From the NCBI RefSeq assembly GCF_008704795.1, contig NZ_CP023690.1, forward strand, positions 4,660,501 through 4,724,500: DNA of 64,000 nucleotides. Reading direction: 5' to 3'. The translations under genes and the position numbers were made by a program. Below are positions 52,477-62,084 of the stretch, piece by piece (within the stretch, counting starts at the first letter, position 1; the number at the start of each line of letters is the position of its first letter). The DNA is from Streptomyces spectabilis. GTDB taxonomy: Bacteria > Actinomycetota > Actinomycetes > Streptomycetales > Streptomycetaceae. The notes below the pieces were generated by a model. It was not told the origin of the DNA. It saw only the letters and a list, made by a program, of their open reading frames with translations, and did not search any database.

Positions 52477-53800
52477 TCGCCCCGTACTGAAGCTCACCGC
52501 CGCCCTGGCGGCCATCCAGACAGCGGTGCTCCTCTTCGCGACGCGCGCCGCCGCCGAACCCGACGACGACCCGTGCGCGCTCATCCACGGCCCCGCCAAG
52601 AAGTACTGCGAACAAGGCGAAGGCGGAGGTGGTGGTGGGGATCGGCCCAAGGTGCCCGAGAACGGGGCCCTGTCCGAGCTCGATCCGCTCAGCTCGCTGG
52701 CGCGCGGCTTCGGCGACGCCGCCTCGTGGATCGTCAACAAGCTCACCGAGTACGTGAACGACACCGCGGCCGTGGACTTCACCAACGAGAAGTTCCTGCA
52801 GCAGTACGCCGTGGTGTTCGCCGCCTCGACGATCCTGACCCTGATCGTGTGGCTGCTCGCGGTCACCAAGCGGGCCGTGCGCGGCGTACCCCTGCTCACC
52901 GCGCTGTCGGAAGCGATCGGCTTCCTCTGGCTGACGGTGCTCGCGTCCGCGTTCACCCCGCTGATCCTGTCCACCGTCGTCTCCGCGACGGACGGCGTGT
53001 CCGAGGTGCTCGCCAAGTCGGTGGGCGGCGACACCGACCGGTTCTTCGGCACGTTCTCGCAGGCCCTCGACAAGGGCACCGACATCGGCGGCGGCCCGAT
53101 CATGCTGATCGTCGTGTCCGCCGTGTCGATCGCCGCCGCCGGCATCCTCTGCCTGGAACTGGTGATCCGCGCCGCGATGCTCTACGTCGGCGCGCTGCTC
53201 GGCACCGTCGTGTACTCGGGCCTCGTCGACAAGAACACCTGGGGCCGCATCCGCCGCTGGGCCGGCCTGATGGTCGCGATCATCCTGGTGAAGCCCATCA
53301 TCGTGATCGTGCTCGGCGTGGCCGGAGCCCTCCAGGGCGAGGACGGGCCCGACTCCCTGTCGGCCGTCGTCTCCGGGCTCTCCGTCATCCTCCTCGCCAT
53401 CTTCGCCAGCGCCTCCATCTACCGGTTCATCCCCGGCTTCGGCGACGACATCATGGCCACCCGCAACAACCGCCTGATGCGCGGCGCCGAGAACCGCGCC
53501 GCCACCGCCCTCAACTCGCCCGCCGCCTGGGTCGCCCAGGGCATCCGCACCCACAGCGCACGCCCGGGCGGCAAGGCGGGCGGCGGCCAGGCAGGCGGCG
53601 GCGACAGCCCGCCGCAGGCCGCCACGGCCAACGCCGTCGGCAGCGGCATGTCCTCACACGCCCACCGGCAGCCGGGGCCCGCCCAGAACGGCGGCGGAAC
53701 TGTCCCCTCCGCCGCACCCCCACCCCGTACGAGCCCGTCGAACACCCCGCACGCGGGCAACCGCGGCGGTACGAACAGCACTGGAGGTGAAGGGCGTTGA
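52466..53800 (+). CDS. TrbL/VirB6-like polytopic membrane protein
   Basis: 444 residues: signal peptide (LTAALAAIQTAVLLFATRAAA), an extracellular part, six membrane helices between about 110 and 330, and a disordered Gly/Pro-rich tail of 100 residues. Layout matches TrbL/VirB6-type inner-membrane channel subunits of type IV systems. GGAGG precedes ATG 52466. Overlaps the neighbours at both ends. Confidence 0.75.
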   Translation: MRGSRPVLKLTAALAAIQTAVLLFATRAAAEPDDDPCALIHGPAKKYCEQGEGGGGGGDRPKVPENGALSELDPLSSLARGFGDAASWIVNKLTEYVNDTAAVDFTNEKFLQQYAVVFAASTILTLIVWLLAVTKRAVRGVPLLTALSEAIGFLWLTVLASAFTPLILSTVVSATDGVSEVLAKSVGGDTDRFFGTFSQALDKGTDIGGGPIMLIVVSAVSIAAAGILCLELVIRAAMLYVGALLGTVVYSGLVDKNTWGRIRRWAGLMVAIILVKPIIVIVLGVAGALQGEDGPDSLSAVVSGLSVILLAIFASASIYRFIPGFGDDIMATRNNRLMRGAENRAATALNSPAAWVAQGIRTHSARPGGKAGGGQAGGGDSPPQAATANAVGSGMSSHAHRQPGPAQNGGGTVPSAAPPPRTSPSNTPHAGNRGGTNSTGGEGR

Positions 53801-55356
53801 CGACCCAGTCCCATGTGTCCCCACCGGTCACGCCCCGCCGCACCTATCTGATCGGCCGGGCCCGGCCGAACGCCATCATCGGCCGCAACCGCGAGACCGG
53901 CGAGATCGCGCTGATCATCGGCGGCGCGTTCCTCGGCATGATGTGCGGCATCCTCATCCCGTTCCTGGCCTTGCGCATCGTGCTGCTCATGGGCTTCCCG
54001 ATGATCGCCATCGCGGCCGTGTACCTCCCGTACAAGGGACGTACGTTCTACAAGTGGTTCGAGATCAACAAGAGCTACAAGCGGTCCCTGCGGCGCGGCA
54101 CCGCCTACCGTTCGTCGGTCGCCGAGGCGGGCATCCGGCTCGACGGGCGCGAGGTGGAGATCGGGCCGCCGCCCGGCATCGGCCGCATCAGCTGGCTCGC
54201 CGCGCCCTTCGGGCCCGACGAGATCGCCGTCCTGCTGCACGCCGACCGGCGCACCGTCACCGCCGCCATCGAGATCGAGGGCCCCGGCGTCGGCCTGCGC
54301 GACAGCGAGGACCAGGAGGCCCTCGTCGACCGGTTCGGCACGCTCCTCAAGCACGTCGCCAACGGCGACGGCTTCGTGACGCGGCTCCAGATGCTGGCCC
54401 GCACGCTGCCCGCCGACCCGGACGCGCACGCCAAGGACGTCGCCGCGCGCGGCGACGACCGCGCGCTGCCCTGGCTCCAGCACAGCTACGACCAGCTCCA
54501 GTCGATGGTGTCCACCAGCAGCGAGCAGCACCGCGCCTACCTCGTGGCCTGCATGCACTACTCCCGCGAACTGGCCGCGGAGGCGCAGGCCATGGCGCGC
54601 GCCGCCCGCCCGCACGGCGGCAAGAAGCTCGACCGGGACGCCGGGCTCGCCGTCGTCATGGCGCGCGAGCTGACCGACATCTGCTCGCGCCTCCAGGAGG
54701 CCGACATCCGCGTGCGCCAGCCGCTCGGCCAGGGCCGCCTCGCCTCCCTCGTGCACTCCATGTACGACCCGGACCACCCCATCGACCACATCCAGGCGAT
54801 GACGAAACGTAATGCCTGGCCCGCCGAGCTGGACGCGATGGAGCCCACCTACCTCCAGGCGAAGACCCGCGAGTCCTCGACCCGCGCCCCCTGGTGCCAC
54901 TCCACCGCCTGGGTCAAGGAGTGGCCGATGACGCCGGTCGGCGTCAACTTCCTCGCGCCGCTGCTCGTGCACACCCCGGACGTGATCAGGACGGTGGCCG
55001 TCACGATGGACCTCGAACCCACCGAGGTCGCCATCGAGCGCATGCTCACGGAGAAGACCAACGACGAGGCGGAGGCCAGCCGCCAGGCCAAGATGAACCG
55101 CACCGTCGACCCCCGCGACATCGCGTCGCACTCCCGCCTCGACCAGCGCGGCGAGGACCTGGCGAGCGGCGCCGCGGGCGTCAACCTCGTCGGCTACATC
55201 ACCGTCTCCTCGCGCTCCCCCGAAGCCCTCGCCCGCGACAAGCGGACGATAAGGGCGTCGGCCGGAAAGTCGTATCTGAAACTGGAGTGGTGCGACCGCG
55301 AGCACCACCGGGCATTTGTGAACACGCTGCCGTTCGCGACCGGCATCCGGCGATGA
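53797..55356 (+). CDS. SCO6880-family type IV system protein
   Basis: 519 residues. Two membrane helices (about 35-80: EIALIIGGAFLGMMCGILIPFLALRIVLLMGFPMIAIAAVYLP) sit in a PrgI-like N-terminus, then a large cytoplasmic part. I recognise the family known as SCO6880, which accompanies VirB4-like ATPases in actinobacterial conjugation loci. The start is TTG, overlapping the previous stop as TTGA, with GGAGG 9-13 nt upstream. A gap of 28 bp leads to the ATPase gene. Confidence 0.8.
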   Translation: MTTQSHVSPPVTPRRTYLIGRARPNAIIGRNRETGEIALIIGGAFLGMMCGILIPFLALRIVLLMGFPMIAIAAVYLPYKGRTFYKWFEINKSYKRSLRRGTAYRSSVAEAGIRLDGREVEIGPPPGIGRISWLAAPFGPDEIAVLLHADRRTVTAAIEIEGPGVGLRDSEDQEALVDRFGTLLKHVANGDGFVTRLQMLARTLPADPDAHAKDVAARGDDRALPWLQHSYDQLQSMVSTSSEQHRAYLVACMHYSRELAAEAQAMARAARPHGGKKLDRDAGLAVVMARELTDICSRLQEADIRVRQPLGQGRLASLVHSMYDPDHPIDHIQAMTKRNAWPAELDAMEPTYLQAKTRESSTRAPWCHSTAWVKEWPMTPVGVNFLAPLLVHTPDVIRTVAVTMDLEPTEVAIERMLTEKTNDEAEASRQAKMNRTVDPRDIASHSRLDQRGEDLASGAAGVNLVGYITVSSRSPEALARDKRTIRASAGKSYLKLEWCDREHHRAFVNTLPFATGIRR

Positions 55357-55384
55357 ACCACAACGGTAGGGGTGTGAAGGTGCG

Positions 55385-56812
55385 ATGCGGGATCCGCTGA
55401 CCGTCCTCACGGACGCGTTCACGTCCTTCCTGTTCGGGAAGGTGGAGACCACCCGCCTCCCGGTGCGCACGTCGACGGGGCAGGCCCAGGCGGTCTATCT
55501 GCCGACGGCCGCGCCCGGCCTCGGCGACTCCGGCGTGATCATCGGCCGCGAGGTGTACTCCGGCAAGGGCTACATCTACGACCCGTTCCAGCTGTACGGC
55601 CAGCAGCTGCCGGCCCCTCACTGGCTCGTCCTCGGCGAGTCCGGCAACGGCAAGTCGGCCCTGGAGAAGACGTACGTCCTGCGGCAGCTCCGCTTCAAGG
55701 ACCGCCAGGTCGTCGTCCTGGACGCCCAGGGCGAGGACGGCGTCGGCGAGTGGAACCTCATCGCCCAGGAGCTGGGGATAACCCCCATCCGGCTCGACCC
55801 GACGGCCGCCCTTGACATGGGCATCCGGCTCAACCCGCTCGACCCGGCGATCACCACGACCGGCCAGCTCGCGCTGCTCCGCACCATCATCGAGGTGGCG
55901 ATGGGGCACGGCCTGGACGAGCGCTCCGGCTTCGCGCTCAAGGTCGCGCACGCCTACGTCAACGAGACCATCACCGACCGCCAGCCCGTCCTCACCGACA
56001 TCGTCGAGCAGCTGCGCCACCCCGAACCGGAGTCGGCCGAGGCCATGAACGTGGCCATAGACGACGTCCGGGCCTGGGGCCTGGACGTGGCCCTCGTCCT
56101 CGACCGCCTGGTGGACGGCGACCTGCGCGGCATGTTCGACGGCCCCACGACCGTCGGCATCGACCTGGACGCGCCGCTCATCGTCTTCGACCTGTCCCAC
56201 ATCGACCGCAACTCCATCGCCATGCCCATCCTCATGGCGATCGTCGGCGTGTGGCTGGAGCACACCTGGATCCGCCCCGACCGGAAGAAGCGCATCTTCC
56301 TCGTCGAGGAGGCCTGGCACATCATCAACTCGCCGTTCGTGGCCCAGCTCTTCCAGCGCCTGCTGAAGTTCGGCCGCCGCCTCGGCCTGTCGTTCGTGGC
56401 GGTCGTCCACCACCTCTCGGACGTCGTCGACGGAGCGGCCGCGAAGGAGGCCGCCGCCATCCTGAAGATGGCGTCCACGCGCACGATCTACGCCCAGAAG
56501 GCGGACGAGGCGCGCGCCACGGGCCGTGTCATCGGCCTGCCCCGGTGGGCGGTTGAGATCATCCCCACCCTGACGCCCGGCATCGCGGTCTGGGACGTCA
56601 ACGGCAACGTCCAGGTGGTCAAGCACCTGATCACGGACACGGAGCGCCCCCTGGTCTTCACCGACCGCGCCATGACGGAGTCCGCGAGCGACCTGCTCGC
56701 GACCGACGACGTCCTCGCGGCGGCCGAACGGGAGGCGGAGGAAAGGGCGGCGTACATGGAACAGCAGATGGGCGAAGGCCCCGCGGGGTCCTCCCGGTCG
56801 ACGGTGGCGTGA
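55385..56812 (+). CDS. VirB4/TraC-like ATPase
   Basis: 475 residues. Walker A GESGNGKS at 84-91 and Walker B RIFLVEEAW with E308-E309; VVLDAQGEDGVGEWN and the C-terminal RTIYAQKADEA are as in VirB4/TraC-type ATPases of type IV systems. Both catalytic motifs are intact. Works at the inner membrane to drive assembly or transfer. One base separates its stop from the next start. Confidence 0.85.
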   Translation: MRDPLTVLTDAFTSFLFGKVETTRLPVRTSTGQAQAVYLPTAAPGLGDSGVIIGREVYSGKGYIYDPFQLYGQQLPAPHWLVLGESGNGKSALEKTYVLRQLRFKDRQVVVLDAQGEDGVGEWNLIAQELGITPIRLDPTAALDMGIRLNPLDPAITTTGQLALLRTIIEVAMGHGLDERSGFALKVAHAYVNETITDRQPVLTDIVEQLRHPEPESAEAMNVAIDDVRAWGLDVALVLDRLVDGDLRGMFDGPTTVGIDLDAPLIVFDLSHIDRNSIAMPILMAIVGVWLEHTWIRPDRKKRIFLVEEAWHIINSPFVAQLFQRLLKFGRRLGLSFVAVVHHLSDVVDGAAAKEAAAILKMASTRTIYAQKADEARATGRVIGLPRWAVEIIPTLTPGIAVWDVNGNVQVVKHLITDTERPLVFTDRAMTESASDLLATDDVLAAAEREAEERAAYMEQQMGEGPAGSSRSTVA

Positions 56813-56813
56813 C

Positions 56814-58310
56814 ATGGAGCAGGACCGCTACCGGGACCGCCAGGACCAGCGCGGCCGCGAGCGCGGCGTCCCGGACGCCCTGCTCGTGGGCGTCCTGGCC
56901 TTCGTCGTCGGCATGGTCTTCCTCATGTGGTCGGCCACGGGCATCGCGGCCTGGTGGGCCCACGGCGAGTGGCCCGACCACGTCACGTTCAACAACACGC
57001 CGCCCGCCGTACGCCACCTCGTCCAGGAACCCCACGACGTCGCGGGCGCCTGGCCCGCCACCCCCCGCGACCAGCTCTCCGGCTACGGCCTCTTCTGGGG
57101 CTTCCTCATCGGCCAGGTGATGGTCCTCATCGTCCTGACGATCTTCGTCATGGGCACCCTGACGCGTTTCCGAGCGGTCCGCAGGGCCCGCCGCACGGGG
57201 ACTCCGGCCCCCGCCGCCGCGCCCACCACCGCCCCCGCCCCCGCTGTGGGCAGCTGGTCCGCCCAGAGGGCGGAACGCGTGGGCACAGCCCCGACCACCG
57301 AGCAACCGCGCGAAGCAGAGCCCGAACCGGAGCCGGAGCCCGCTCCCCCCACGCTGGCCAAGCGACCCCCCACCGTCCCCACCCCCCGCACCCCCTTGGT
57401 CCTCGGCACCCCCGAAACCCGTCGCCCCCTGGCCGCGGAGGCCATCGCGGACGCCGAGTCCGCGACCCTGGTCATCACCTCCGACCCCACCCTGTGGGAG
57501 GAGACGAAGGACGCCCGCGCCAAACTGGGCCCCGTCCTCGTCTACGACCCCTCACACCTCTGCGACACCCCCGCCCGCCTCCACTGGTCCCCCACCACCG
57601 GCTGCGAGGACAAGACCACCGCGACCCACCGCGCCCGCGCCCTGCTCGCCCCCATAAGACCCACCGCCAAACTCGACACGGCCGTGGCGGACACCGCCGA
57701 ACTCCTGCTGCGGAGCTTCCTGCACGCCGCCGCCGTGGACGGCCGCTCCGTGAAGCACGTCCACCGCTGGGCCCAGGGCACCCAGGTCCAGGACGCCGTC
57801 CGGGTCCTGCGCACCCACCCCAAGGCCGCCCCGGGCGCCGCGGGCGAGCTGGAGTCCGCGCTCACCGCGTACGCGGAGCGCCGCGACATGGCCCAGGAGC
57901 TGACGGCCCGCGCCCTGTCCTGCCTGTTCACGCTGAACGTACGGGAGTCCTGCACCCCCAACCGCGCGGACGCCCTCGGCCTGGAATCCCTCGTCGACGA
58001 AGGCGGCACCCTCTTCGTGGTGGGCGAGTCGATCGAGGACCCCAAGGCGAACCCGGGCGCGATGCCGCTGCTCACGGCGCTCGCCTCCAGCATGGTCGAG
58101 CGCGGCCGGGGCCTCGCAGAGCGCTCGCCCGCCGGACGCCTCGACCCGCCCCTGACGCTCGTACTCGACGACGTCGCGGCCGTCGCCCCGCTCCCCCAGC
58201 TGCCGGAGCTGCTCGCCGCCGGAGCCGACCAGGGCATGCCCACCCTGGCCCTGCTGCGCTCCCGCGAACAGGGCCGCGCCCGCTGGCCCCACGACGAACT
58301 GATCGGCTAG
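56814..58310 (+). CDS. VirD4/TraG-like coupling protein without a P-loop
   Basis: 498 residues. Two N-terminal membrane helices (about 22-45 and 92-116) and a Pro/Glu-rich linker precede the ATPase-like domain. Its late motifs are recognisable (LVLDDVAAVAPLPQLPELLAAGADQGMPTLALLRSREQ, equivalent to the DEAANIAPLP...GRGQG motif of VirD4/TraG), but no Walker A (GxxGxGKS/T) is present anywhere, and the Walker B Glu is Asp. It therefore looks like a non-hydrolysing relative of the coupling protein. Last gene of the operon. Confidence 0.75.
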   Translation: MEQDRYRDRQDQRGRERGVPDALLVGVLAFVVGMVFLMWSATGIAAWWAHGEWPDHVTFNNTPPAVRHLVQEPHDVAGAWPATPRDQLSGYGLFWGFLIGQVMVLIVLTIFVMGTLTRFRAVRRARRTGTPAPAAAPTTAPAPAVGSWSAQRAERVGTAPTTEQPREAEPEPEPEPAPPTLAKRPPTVPTPRTPLVLGTPETRRPLAAEAIADAESATLVITSDPTLWEETKDARAKLGPVLVYDPSHLCDTPARLHWSPTTGCEDKTTATHRARALLAPIRPTAKLDTAVADTAELLLRSFLHAAAVDGRSVKHVHRWAQGTQVQDAVRVLRTHPKAAPGAAGELESALTAYAERRDMAQELTARALSCLFTLNVRESCTPNRADALGLESLVDEGGTLFVVGESIEDPKANPGAMPLLTALASSMVERGRGLAERSPAGRLDPPLTLVLDDVAAVAPLPQLPELLAAGADQGMPTLALLRSREQGRARWPHDELIG

Positions 58311-58331
58311 CCCACCGGCAGGCCCCGAGGC

Positions 58332-58877
58332 CTACGCCAGCACCATCTCGTACTCGAGCGCCGACGGATCCCCCGGCACCGACGCCGACCGGCCGCTGCG
58401 GGCGAAGCCGAAGCGCCGGTAGAAGGCCTCGGCCCGGCCGTTGCCCTCGTGCACGAAGAGCCGCACCCGCTCGACCCCGGCGCCGTCCGGCGCCCGCGCC
58501 CACTCCACCGCCGCGTCGAACAGCGCCTCGGTCAGCCCCGTGCCCCGGTGCTCGGGCCGTACGTACACGCCCACCAGATGCGCCTGCCGCACCTCGACGG
58601 CGTCCCCGAGCGCGCTCTGCGCCCCCGGCTCCTCCACGAGCACGGTCACCGACGCCACCCAGCCGCCGTCCGGGCCCTCCGCGATGAACTGCCGCAACGG
58701 CCCGCCCGGCGCCGCGTTCGTGGTCCGGTCCTGCCAGTAGGCGTCCGGCTTCGCGACGGCGTTCTCGTACGTCTCCAGGAAGGCGACCGAGGCCGCCGGA
58801 TCCCGCAGGGCCAGGAGGCGCAACGCCCGGACCTGCCGCCATTCGTCGCCACGCACGGGGCGTATGAGGTGCTCCAT
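58332..58877 (-). CDS. GNAT-family N-acetyltransferase
   Basis: 181 residues. Acetyl-CoA motif A is LVGVYVRPEHRGTGLTEALFDAAVEWA and motif B VRLFVHEGNGRAEAFYRRFGF. Substrate unknown. ATG lies 6 nt after a TAGGAT -10 box on the minus strand: leaderless. Converges with the VirD4-like gene, 21 bp apart. Confidence 0.9.
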   Translation of the reverse strand: MEHLIRPVRGDEWRQVRALRLLALRDPAASVAFLETYENAVAKPDAYWQDRTTNAAPGGPLRQFIAEGPDGGWVASVTVLVEEPGAQSALGDAVEVRQAHLVGVYVRPEHRGTGLTEALFDAAVEWARAPDGAGVERVRLFVHEGNGRAEAFYRRFGFARSGRSASVPGDPSALEYEMVLA

Positions 58878-59033
58878 ACACCGATCCTAGGCAGCACCCC
58901 GGCTCGAAGCCCCCCGGTTTTCCCGCGGCGGTCCGGCGGGACCACCCGCCGTCGTACCCCGGTACTACTCGCCGCCCGAGCAGAGGCCCCCGGTCCGACG
59001 CGCACGGACCCGTGCCGCCGCGACCATCGACCC

Positions 59034-59978
59034 ATGATTCGCGCACAAGGACTCACCAAACGCTACGGCGGCGGCGCCCGCGCCAAGACCGCCGTCGACC
59101 GCCTCAGCTTCGAGGTCCACCCCGGCACCGTCACCGGCTTCCTCGGCCCCAACGGCGCGGGCAAGTCCACCACCATGCGGATGCTCCTCGGCCTCGACGC
59201 CCCGACGAGCGGCCACTGCACCGTCGGCGGCCGCGCCTACGCCGCCCACAGCGCGCCCCTGACCGAGGTCGGCGCGCTCCTGGAGGCCCGCTCGCTGCAC
59301 CCCGGCCGCTCCGCGTACCACCATCTGACGGCCCTCGCGCACACCCACGGAATCCCCCGCTCCCGCGTCGAGCACGTCCTCGCCACCACCGGCCTCACCG
59401 ATGTCGCGGGCCGCCGGGTGAAGGGCTTCTCCCTCGGCATGGGCCAGCGCCTCGGCATCGCGGCGGCGCTCCTCGGCGACCCCGCGACACTCGTCCTGGA
59501 CGAGCCGGTCAACGGCCTCGACCCCGAGGGCGTCCTGTGGATCCGCAACCTCCTCAAGGCGCAGGCCGCCGAGGGCCGCACGGTCCTCGTCTCCTCCCAC
59601 CTCATGAGCGAGATGGCCGTGACCGCCGACCACCTGATCATCATCGGCCGGGGCCGGCTGCTCGCGGACACCACGGTCGAGAAGTTCGTCCGCGAGTCCG
59701 GCACCGGCTCCGTGAAGGTCGTCTCCCCCGCGGCGGCCCGCCTCGCCGAGCTGCTCGCGGGCCCCGGCGTCACCATCGGCGGCGACACCCCCGGCACCCT
59801 CGAAGTGCGCGGCACCGACGCCGAGCACATCGGCCGCACCGCAGCCGCCCACGCCATCCCGCTCTTCGAACTCACCCCGCACACCGCCTCTCTGGAGCAG
59901 GCCTTCATGGACCTGACCCACGACTCCGTCGAGTACGTGACCCCGGACGGCGCGCACCTGGAAGGAGCAGCGGCATGA
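59034..59978 (+). CDS. ABC transporter ATP-binding protein
   Basis: 314 residues. Walker A GPNGAGKS at 38-45, Walker B LVLDEPVNGLDP, H-loop SSHLMSEM. The signature is unusual, SLGMGQR rather than SGGQQ, a variant seen in bacitracin/lantibiotic-type exporters (BcrA-like). Overlaps the permease gene as ATGA. The partner two-component system downstream suggests a compound-sensing export module. Confidence 0.9.
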   Translation: MIRAQGLTKRYGGGARAKTAVDRLSFEVHPGTVTGFLGPNGAGKSTTMRMLLGLDAPTSGHCTVGGRAYAAHSAPLTEVGALLEARSLHPGRSAYHHLTALAHTHGIPRSRVEHVLATTGLTDVAGRRVKGFSLGMGQRLGIAAALLGDPATLVLDEPVNGLDPEGVLWIRNLLKAQAAEGRTVLVSSHLMSEMAVTADHLIIIGRGRLLADTTVEKFVRESGTGSVKVVSPAAARLAELLAGPGVTIGGDTPGTLEVRGTDAEHIGRTAAAHAIPLFELTPHTASLEQAFMDLTHDSVEYVTPDGAHLEGAAA

Positions 59979-60769
59979 CCACGGCCGCCCCCACCCCGCA
60001 CCGCGTCACCCCGCACCGCGTCACCCCGGCCCGCGTCCTGCGCTCCGAGTGGCACAAGCTGTGGACGCTGCGCACCACCTGGATCACCCTGCTCGCGGCG
60101 AGCGCCCTGGTCCTCGCGGTCGGCATCACCATGGGCAGCACGTACGACGGCGACGACTCCGAGATCGACACCGTCGTCCTCACCCTGTTCGGCACCCAGC
60201 TCTCCCAGATCTGCCTCGCCGTCCTCGGCATCCTGATCACCGCGGGCGAGTACTCGACGGGCATGATCCGCGCCTCCCTGACCGCCGTGCCGCGCAGGCT
60301 GCCCGTGCTGTGGTCCAAGGCCGCGGTCTTCACAGCGGTGGCGTTCACGCTGTCCTTCGTCACCAACGTCGTCACCTTCCTCACCGCCCAGATCTGGCTC
60401 GCGGACACCGACAAGGAGCTGACGCTCACCGACTCCGGCGTCCTCGGCGCCCTCGCGGGCAACGCGACGGGCATCACCCTGATGAGCCTGATCGCCCTGG
60501 GGCTCGGTGCGTTGCTGCGCTCGGTGCCCGGCGGCATCGGCGCGTTCGTCGGCGCCGTGCTCGTCCTGCCGGAGATCATCACGACGCTGCCGTTCGACGC
60601 CGTGGACGACGTCGTACGCTGCTTCCCCGCGCAGGCCGCCTCGTCGCTCGGCTCGATCACCCGCGTGGAGAACACGATCGCCCCGGGACCCGCCCTGTTC
60701 ACCCTCGCCCTGTGGGCCCTCGCCGTCCTGACCGCGGCCTCGCTCCTCCTGAAGCGCCGCGACGTCTGA
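59975..60769 (+). CDS. ABC-2 type permease
   Basis: 264 residues with six hydrophobic segments (e.g. TWITLLAASALVLAVGITMG, LSQICLAVLGILITAGEYSTGMI). The ATG overlaps the ATPase stop. The N-terminus contains a repeated TPHRV from a 15-bp DNA duplication. The GEYSTGMIR motif is typical of BcrB-like permeases. Partner of the ATPase at 59034. Confidence 0.88.
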   Translation: MTTAAPTPHRVTPHRVTPARVLRSEWHKLWTLRTTWITLLAASALVLAVGITMGSTYDGDDSEIDTVVLTLFGTQLSQICLAVLGILITAGEYSTGMIRASLTAVPRRLPVLWSKAAVFTAVAFTLSFVTNVVTFLTAQIWLADTDKELTLTDSGVLGALAGNATGITLMSLIALGLGALLRSVPGGIGAFVGAVLVLPEIITTLPFDAVDDVVRCFPAQAASSLGSITRVENTIAPGPALFTLALWALAVLTAASLLLKRRDV

Positions 60770-60818
60770 CCCCCACCGCACCGCCCCACTCGGGGAACTC
60801 CTGTACGAGGATGAGTCC

Positions 60819-62084
60819 GTGGCCCACGTTCCGCACCCCCTCACCCAGTACGTCCAGCGCCTGGTCCAGCGGGTGCGCGCCGTCGACGAGCGCCGCCCGC
60901 TGGTCTGGGACCTGCTGGTGACCGGCTTCTTCGTGACGGCGGGCGGCATCGACTTCGCGGGCGGCGGCTGGCGCAACGTCGCGCACAACCAGGACGTCCC
61001 CGGCTGGCTCGTCCTCACGACGAGCCTCGGCCTGGCCCTTCCGCTGCTGTGGCGGCGCCGCCACCCGATGGCGGCCCTCGCCGTCATGGTGGCGTTCGGC
61101 ACGCTCAACTCGGGCACCGGCGCGATGCTCCAGGTCTCCCTCGTGCAGCTCATCGTCCTGTTCAACATCGCGCTGCGGCTGCCGCTGCGGACGCTGGGCG
61201 GGGCGGGCGCGCTGATGCTGGTGCCGCTGCTCGTGGGGACAGTCCGCTACCCGAAGGGCAGTTGGGACCAGCAGATCGTGCCGCAGGTGTGGGCGTATAC
61301 GCTCATCGCGCTCCTCGGCATCGCCGTGCGCTCGCGCCAGGACTACACCCAGGCCCTCGTGGAGCGCGCCCGGCAGCTGGAGGTCGAGCGCGACCAGCAG
61401 GCCCAGCTCGCCGCGGCCGCCGAACGCACCCGGATCGCCCGCGAGATGCACGACATCATCGGCCACAACCTGTCCGTCATCACGGGCCTCGCCGACGGCG
61501 GCAAGTACGCGGCCGCCAAGTCCCCCGAGCACGCCGCGAAGGCCCTCGACGCGATCGGCTCCACCAGCCGCCAGGCCCTCGCCGAGCTGCGCCGCCTCCT
61601 CGACGTCCTGCGCGACGACGCCCCGGAGGCCGCGGCCCTGGCGCCGCAGCCCGCGCTCACCGATCTGACCCGCCTCATCGACGGCGTACGGTCCGCGGGC
61701 CTGCCCGTCCGCACCACGGTCCGCGGCCGCCCCGACGCCCTGCCCCAGGGTCAGGAGCTCACGGTGTACCGCGTGGTGCAGGAGGCCCTGACGAACACCC
61801 TCAAGCACGGCGGCCCGGGCGCGACGGCGGCCGTCGAGCTCTCCTACGCCGACGACGGAGTGACGGTCACCGTCACCGACACGGGCCGAGCGGCCCCGCC
61901 GCCCTCGGCCTCGGCCCGCGACGGCCGCGGCCTCACCGGCATGCGGGAACGAACGGCCCTGTACGCGGGCACACTTGAGACCGGCCCGCGCCCCCTCCCG
62001 GCCACCGGCTGGGAGGTCCGCCTCCACCTGCCCGGGACCACCGCCCCTCCCCACGCCACCGCCCCGAAGGAAACCGCTCAGTGA
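60819..62084 (+). CDS. NarL-type sensor histidine kinase
   Basis: 421 residues. Five or so N-terminal membrane helices, then HisKA_3 with the phospho-acceptor H211 in AREMHDIIGHNLSVI and a HATPase domain (VVQEALTNTLKHG, GRGLTGMRERTALYAG). It follows the ABC transporter by 49 bp and its stop overlaps the response-regulator start (GTGA). Probably senses a signal handled by the transporter. Confidence 0.92.
   Translation: MAHVPHPLTQYVQRLVQRVRAVDERRPLVWDLLVTGFFVTAGGIDFAGGGWRNVAHNQDVPGWLVLTTSLGLALPLLWRRRHPMAALAVMVAFGTLNSGTGAMLQVSLVQLIVLFNIALRLPLRTLGGAGALMLVPLLVGTVRYPKGSWDQQIVPQVWAYTLIALLGIAVRSRQDYTQALVERARQLEVERDQQAQLAAAAERTRIAREMHDIIGHNLSVITGLADGGKYAAAKSPEHAAKALDAIGSTSRQALAELRRLLDVLRDDAPEAAALAPQPALTDLTRLIDGVRSAGLPVRTTVRGRPDALPQGQELTVYRVVQEALTNTLKHGGPGATAAVELSYADDGVTVTVTDTGRAAPPPSASARDGRGLTGMRERTALYAGTLETGPRPLPATGWEVRLHLPGTTAPPHATAPKETAQ

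Noticed and set aside
51877..58310. Integrated conjugative element
   Set aside because: No integrase, relaxase, excisionase, attachment-site repeats or tRNA were found around the type IV-like operon.
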